A DNA stretch of 52,802 nt from Desulfuromonas sp. GTDB lineage: Bacteria; Desulfobacterota; Desulfuromonadia; Desulfuromonadales; Geopsychrobacteraceae. The first letter of the stretch is position 1; the number at the start of each line of letters is the position of its first letter. The notes under the pieces were generated by a model. It saw only the letters and a program-made list of their open reading frames with translations. It had not been told where the DNA came from and did no database searches. The translations under genes were made by a program, and so were the position numbers. Below are positions 49,451-52,802 of the stretch, one piece after another. The stretch is from positions 1-52,802 of the forward strand of contig PKUD01000004.1 in the NCBI GenBank assembly GCA_002869695.1, read 5' to 3'.

Positions 49451-49492
49451 AAAAAAGCGGCCTGCTCGTAATTTCGAGCTGGCCGCTTTTTT
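49451..49492 (+). terminator. Rho-independent terminator after protoporphyrinogen oxidase
   Basis: AAAAAAGCGGCC and GGCCGCTTTTTT form a 12-bp stem with an inner CTCG/CGAG helix. It is 91 bases after the stop and nearly palindromic, so usable from both sides. Its inner loop resembles that of the hem operon terminator at 39328-39369. Confidence 0.88.
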
Positions 49493-49566
49493 CTGTTGTG
49501 ATCTGAGGGACGGGACAAGGTGCCGCTAGATCGAGGTCTCCACGGATCGCAAACTGGCGGCGGTGT

Positions 49567-50280
49567 CTAATCTTCTACCATTGAAATATCGAACTCTACC
49601 ACAGAAGATAAATTCATGAGATTTCTTGCCAGTTTTTCAATATTCTCCTCATCCATGGTGCGTGCGGTCATTCGATAATTCAACTGATTCTTTTCCGCAT
49701 TGAACTTATAGCTGATATTGGCGGCAGAAAATCCATTCTGAGAGAGCAGTGCCCTGATTTCCGACTCGGACAGATACTTCTCACGACTGAAGACCACCGT
49801 GTGGTGTGCGAAGATCTGGGTGGGCATCTTGACTTCGATCTTCCTGAAGACCGTTAAGGTTAAAAGGGTCAGAATCGATGCAATGATCAGCGCACTGTAA
49901 AGGCCAACTCCAGCAAGAATGCCGATTGCTGCGGTAATCCAGATGGACGCCGCGGTGGTCAACCCTCTCACGTTAAGCCCGCTTTTCATGATAACGCCGG
50001 CACCCAGAAAACCGATGCCGGTCATGATTCCCTGGGCCATCCGGGTCGGATCGATTCTGACAACCTCAAGGGCCGTTGCACCGAACCATTGATCCTGGTA
50101 CATCGTGACAAGCATCAGCAGACTTGACGCAATGCAAACCAGGGTATGCGTTCTGAATCCGGCAGGTCGGCCGTGATAGCTCCGTTCCAGACCGATCAGA
50201 CCTCCAGCGACCATTGCCATTACCAGGTGCAGGAGAATTGTGAACCACTCCGTGTTGGTGGCATAAGTCAACGCCAACAT
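49567..50280 (-). CDS. MgtC/SapB-family membrane protein
   Basis: The 237-residue protein has a four- to five-helix N-terminal domain with GGLIGLERSYHGRPAGFRTHTLVCIASSL (about 27-55) and MTGIGFLGAGVIMKSGLNVRGLTTAASIW (about 90-118), the MgtC/SapB signature. A C-terminal ACT-like domain follows (about 155-235). Members modulate growth in low Mg and F-type ATPase activity in pathogens, but roles elsewhere are unknown. ATG 50280 is preceded by AAGG. No Mg-sensing leader was recognised upstream. Confidence 0.9.
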   Translation of the reverse strand: MLALTYATNTEWFTILLHLVMAMVAGGLIGLERSYHGRPAGFRTHTLVCIASSLLMLVTMYQDQWFGATALEVVRIDPTRMAQGIMTGIGFLGAGVIMKSGLNVRGLTTAASIWITAAIGILAGVGLYSALIIASILTLLTLTVFRKIEVKMPTQIFAHHTVVFSREKYLSESEIRALLSQNGFSAANISYKFNAEKNQLNYRMTARTMDEENIEKLARNLMNLSSVVEFDISMVED

Positions 50281-50802
50281 ACCTTCAAGCTCCGTTGATG
50301 AGTAACTTCCTCTTCCTTCGCCCGATCTCTTTTTGCCATAGAGATCGTGTCGACCTCGAGTCTTGGTCCTTAATAAATAAGGAGACTTTCCCTCAGGCTG
50401 TCTGCTGATAACTTTTATACGATCTGAATAGCCGGCGGGAAAAGCAGCAGCAGAATAATGCCCCTGAGGGCGATCAAAGAATGCGGCTTAACTGCTATGC
50501 CCATGATCAAGGACTGGGCAAACCGCTTTTCGGCGATCGGTCCAAAAATAAAACCAGGGGTCAGGGTCCCCAGGGAAAACTCTCAATATCCATCTTTCGG
50601 GAATCAGCTCAGCTGTCAGTACAAGATGCTAGCGACATAATCCCGCAGATATGCCAAGTTTTTATTGGTCCCGCGTGGCCCTCCCAACCCAATTACACTA
50701 GCTTAAGTATTATACCATGTTCATTTTGTCGGCAGCATCCTGACAGCAGGGCAGATGCCGCTAAGCTGTTGTCTCTGTGCAGAGAGTGAGCAGAAATGGC
50801 CC
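50281..50802. other. 522-base gene-free stretch with a transporter remnant
   Basis: Apart from the upstream region of the MgtC-like gene, the only recognisable content is the TctA-like tail on the minus strand (50415-50582). Plus-strand short frames here lack ribosome binding sites and known motifs. A 'CCAGGGG..CAGGG' stretch near 50555 looks like intergenic repeat debris. Confidence 0.45.
50415..50582 (-). pseudogene. Remnant of a TctA-type tricarboxylate transporter, C-terminal end
   Basis: The minus-strand frame of 55 codons to TAA at 50415 reads a Gly-Phe-Ile-Phe-Gly-Pro-Ile-Ala-Glu motif, then FAQSLIMG and a hydrophobic tail (RGIILLLLFPPAIQIV). This fits the end of TctA proteins (consensus GFVLGP..E....SL..S, then RPI..LLL). 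A stop codon in frame at 50583-50585 shows that the rest is lost or shifted. No intact tct genes are nearby. The match is from memory of the family and is moderate. Confidence 0.4.
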
Positions 50803-51867
50803 CTATTTTTTAGCGCGCTGATATTGAGCAGGCCAAGGGATAACAACCTGCAATTCATCGGCCGCATGAAGCGGCCAGTAGGGGTTACGCAAAAGCTCGC
50901 GCGCCAGAAAAACCACGTCCGCTTGACCGTTCGATATGATCTGTTCGGCCTGCACCGGAGAGGTGATCAGGCCGACGGCCCCGGTCGCTATTCCGGTGGC
51001 CTCTTTGATTTTTGTCGCAAAAGGAACTTGGAAACCTGGTCCTGCAGGGATAGCGGCATCGGCAACGAGTCCGCCGGACGAACAATCGATCAGATCGATG
51101 CCGAGCAGTTCCAGTTCTTTGCAAAGACATACGGACTGGTCTAGGTCCCAGCCTCCATCCTTCCAGTCAGTTGCTGAGATCCGCACCATAACCGGAAGTT
51201 GGTCCGGCCAGATTCTACGAACCCGCTCTGCAACCTGCAGCGGTAAGCGCAGGCGATTTTCAAGCTTGCCGCCAAACTGATCATCACGTTTATTGCTGAG
51301 CGGCGAAAGAAACTGGTGCAGCAGGTAGCCATGCGCCATATGGACTTCAATAACCTTAAAACCGGCTTTGCGGGCACGCACGGTTGCCTGCTCAAAGGCG
51401 TAGCAGATTTCTTCGACGTCGATAGTTGTCAATGCATGGGGGACCGGACTCTCGTCGGAGAACGCAACTGCACTAGGTGCAACTGGCTGCCATCCTCCTG
51501 CATCCGGTGGAAGACTTTTCCCCCCTAGCCAGGGCGGCTCTGTTGAAGATTTACGTCCGGCATGACCCAACTGGATGGCGGGGACAGCCCCTTGACTGCT
51601 GATGAAATCAGCGATCGGGGTAAAGGCTTCGGCCTGGGTATCATTCCACAACCCGCAATCACTTGGACTGATTCGCCCTTCGGGGCAGACCGCCGTAGCT
51701 TCGACCATCACAAGCCCGGCACCTCCTACGGCACGGCTGCCAAGATGGACCATATGCCACTGCTCCGGGACGCCGTCCACGCAGGTGTATTGACACATCG
51801 GTGAAACGAAAATGCGATTGCGTATCTCCAGTGACCGCATCTTGATCGTTGAAAACAGTCTACTCAT
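50803..51867 (-). CDS. NADH:flavin oxidoreductase of the Old Yellow Enzyme family (YqjM/XenA class)
   Basis: The 354-residue FMN TIM-barrel enzyme has NRIFVSPMCQYTC (Cys25 modulates the flavin in YqjM-type enzymes), IQLGHAGRKSS (about 97-107), HMAHGYLLHQFLSPLSNKRDDQFGG (about 176-200) and a C-terminal FLARELLRNPYWPLHAADEL. These are typical of the class that reduces enones, nitro compounds and similar electrophiles. GAGGA 6 bases before ATG 51867 fixes the start. It stands alone, with a 590-base gap to the MerR-type regulator, which may or may not control it. Confidence 0.92.
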   Translation of the reverse strand: MSRLFSTIKMRSLEIRNRIFVSPMCQYTCVDGVPEQWHMVHLGSRAVGGAGLVMVEATAVCPEGRISPSDCGLWNDTQAEAFTPIADFISSQGAVPAIQLGHAGRKSSTEPPWLGGKSLPPDAGGWQPVAPSAVAFSDESPVPHALTTIDVEEICYAFEQATVRARKAGFKVIEVHMAHGYLLHQFLSPLSNKRDDQFGGKLENRLRLPLQVAERVRRIWPDQLPVMVRISATDWKDGGWDLDQSVCLCKELELLGIDLIDCSSGGLVADAAIPAGPGFQVPFATKIKEATGIATGAVGLITSPVQAEQIISNGQADVVFLARELLRNPYWPLHAADELQVVIPWPAQYQRAKK

Positions 51868-52221
51868 ATGGTCCTCGCAGCTTACAGGTGCAGTTTTGTC
51901 CGTTATTCAGGACGGTCGGAATTGTCGATTCCACTCTGTCTGCTGCTCGCCTATGGATGACTCCATGTGGCTGCAGTCTTTTCAGGAAAAAGCTATCCGT
52001 CTGGGTTTTCGACGGCTTGTGATGTCCATTGAAAAGTTTAAACAGATATTCAGGGGAGTCAAACAATTTAGCACGGATGCTGCTCCAACGCACTGACCCT
52101 GCGCCACCCCTGAAGAGCTCTCCAGAGCGGGAATGGGTGACCCGGAATCCGGATTGCCTGTTTGTCGGACGGTCATGTGTGCTTTAAGTGTCGAAGTGAC
52201 GCAATAGATGACCCGGTTGAC

Positions 52222-52249
52222 TTGAATCCTGAACCTCTTCGGGTAAACT
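52222..52249 (+). promoter_or_regulatory. Possible sigma-70 promoter in front of an orphan terminator
   Basis: TTGAAT (52222-52227) and TAAACT (52244-52249) are 16 bases apart. A hairpin terminator begins about 34 bases after the -10, so any transcript would be only about 60 bases long. Confidence 0.35.
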
Positions 52250-52282
52250 TTTCATTAAAGTAGCAAGATTTCCTTCTCCTCT

Positions 52283-52319
52283 GTCCAGCTTGCGCAGCAG
52301 CAGGCTGGACTTTTCTTTT
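52283..52319 (+). terminator. Orphan terminator-like hairpin
   Basis: GTCCAGC and GCTGGAC (7 bp) flank a 14-base loop, followed by TTTTCTTTT. No gene ends just before it on the plus strand, so it may end a small RNA or act as an attenuator 140 bases ahead of the MerR-type gene. Confidence 0.5.
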
Positions 52320-52458
52320 CAGGGGGAAGGCGCCAGTGGGGGTAGTCCTCCACAATATGTTTTGAAAAAAACTGTCTGTCTGTTATTTTGATAAATAGTT
52401 TACGGCTTACGGTCGATTGCTTTTTTGCCAAGTCTTGATTTTGATCGGGGGAGGGAAA

Positions 52459-52802
52459 ATGGCCATCAGTTCAGACGTACCAATCTATCCTATCAGTGTG
52501 GCCGCCAGGCTACTGGATGTCCACCCCCGGACCCTGCGTATCTATGAGGATGAAGGTTTGATCACTCCGGAACGGAAGGGTCAGAAACGCTTCTTCTCTC
52601 AAGATGACATCGATTGGCTCCAGTGTTTACGTGACTTGATCCACAAAGAAGGCCTCAGTATTCCCGCAATCAAGAGGTTGCTTGCCCTGACCCCCTGCTG
52701 GGAGATTAAGGAATGCGCCGCAGAGATTCGGGATGCCTGTACTGCGTTCGTTGATCGGACAACCCCCTGCTGGGAGCAGACCAACATCGCCTGCGCCCAA
52801 AC
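52459..52802 (+). CDS. MerR-family transcriptional regulator with repeated Pro-Cys-Trp-Glu motifs, C-terminus cut by window edge
   Basis: The first 114 residues run off the right edge. The N-terminal winged helix has YPISVAARLLDVHPRTLRIYEDEGLITPER (about 10-39), as in HspR/GlnR-like MerR members, and a dimerisation helix. The part after it contains Cys80, Cys86, Cys94, Cys104 and Cys112, with two copies of TPCWE spaced 24 residues apart. This suggests a redox, metal or ligand-sensing segment. GGGGGAGGG before ATG 52459 is a strong ribosome binding site. Target genes are unknown. The upstream Old Yellow Enzyme is a divergent neighbour. Confidence 0.82.
   Translation, partial: MAISSDVPIYPISVAARLLDVHPRTLRIYEDEGLITPERKGQKRFFSQDDIDWLQCLRDLIHKEGLSIPAIKRLLALTPCWEIKECAAEIRDACTAFVDRTTPCWEQTNIACAQ

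Larger units (their letters stand above)
51868..52458. other. 591-base gene-free stretch before the MerR-type gene
   Basis: No convincing gene is present. Overlapping frames around 51812-52096 on both strands lack ribosome binding sites and recognisable motifs. The stretch contains a possible promoter-terminator unit (52222-52319) and the upstream region of the MerR-type gene. Confidence 0.5.

Noticed and set aside
50281-50460. Mg-sensing riboswitch upstream of the MgtC-like gene
   Set aside because: The conserved elements of the M-box could not be found, only a small hairpin.
50458-50640. 60-residue plus-strand frame
   Set aside because: No ribosome binding site and no motif; the opposite strand reads as a transporter tail.

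Overview
The window reads as a chromosomal segment of a Desulfuromonadia-type bacterium (Geobacter/Desulfuromonas relatives, Desulfobacterota). This is an inference from gene content and order: an hslV-hslU-argB-argD-argF-argG block, alaS/recA/pilT/recX linkage, many soluble and membrane histidine kinases, a haem and cytochrome c assembly locus with System II (ResB/CcsA), and many short 4-nt gene overlaps. No tRNA, rRNA, CRISPR array, insertion sequence or phage gene is visible. Most genes are ordinary conserved housekeeping genes.

Region by region. 1-8481 (minus strand) is one long cluster read right to left: hslV, hslU, argB, argD, argF, a zinc-ribbon RDD membrane protein, argG, a Nudix hydrolase and a left-truncated nitrilase-fold protein. 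It joins a heat-shock protease with most of the ornithine-to-argininosuccinate pathway. 8631-21416 is rich in signalling genes: a REC-histidine kinase, alaS, a PAS kinase, a divergent periplasmic-binding-domain kinase with a four-cysteine PAS domain, then recX, pilT, recA, thpR and a GAF kinase. 21485-33214 (minus) carries cinA, pgpA, larC, larB, an HD-domain protein, a tripartite RND efflux pump (TolC, RND, MFP) and an OmpR/histidine kinase pair placed upstream of the pump.

33366-49359 is dominated by haem and cytochrome c assembly. It holds a nitronate monooxygenase-like protein, a DUF3187-like outer membrane protein, then an operon of an AhbC/AhbD/NirJ-like radical SAM protein, hemE, hemH and a 63-residue zinc-ribbon-like protein. 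Further on are a PAP2 lipoprotein, a TlpA-CcdA-DsbB-DsbA thiol-redox operon with an FNR-like palindrome upstream, the System II pair ccsA/resB, a CbpA/DnaJ-type co-chaperone and, divergently, protoporphyrinogen oxidase. Together these can make haem, reduce apocytochrome cysteines outside the membrane and attach haem. Two small secreted cysteine-containing proteins of equal length (149 residues) sit around ccsA/resB and are the least explained genes here.

49567-52802 is a looser region: an MgtC-like protein, an apparent remnant of a TctA-type transporter, an Old Yellow Enzyme, a 590-base gene-free stretch with a possible short promoter-to-terminator unit, and a right-truncated MerR-family regulator with repeated Pro-Cys-Trp-Glu motifs. 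A second remnant, the last 15 codons of a histidine kinase, lies at 40472-40519. No single new defence or mobile system was found. The best candidates for new biology are the nitrilase-fold/Nudix pair at the left edge, the small cysteine proteins of the cytochrome locus, the radical SAM protein and zinc protein of the hem operon, and the cysteine-rich sensors.
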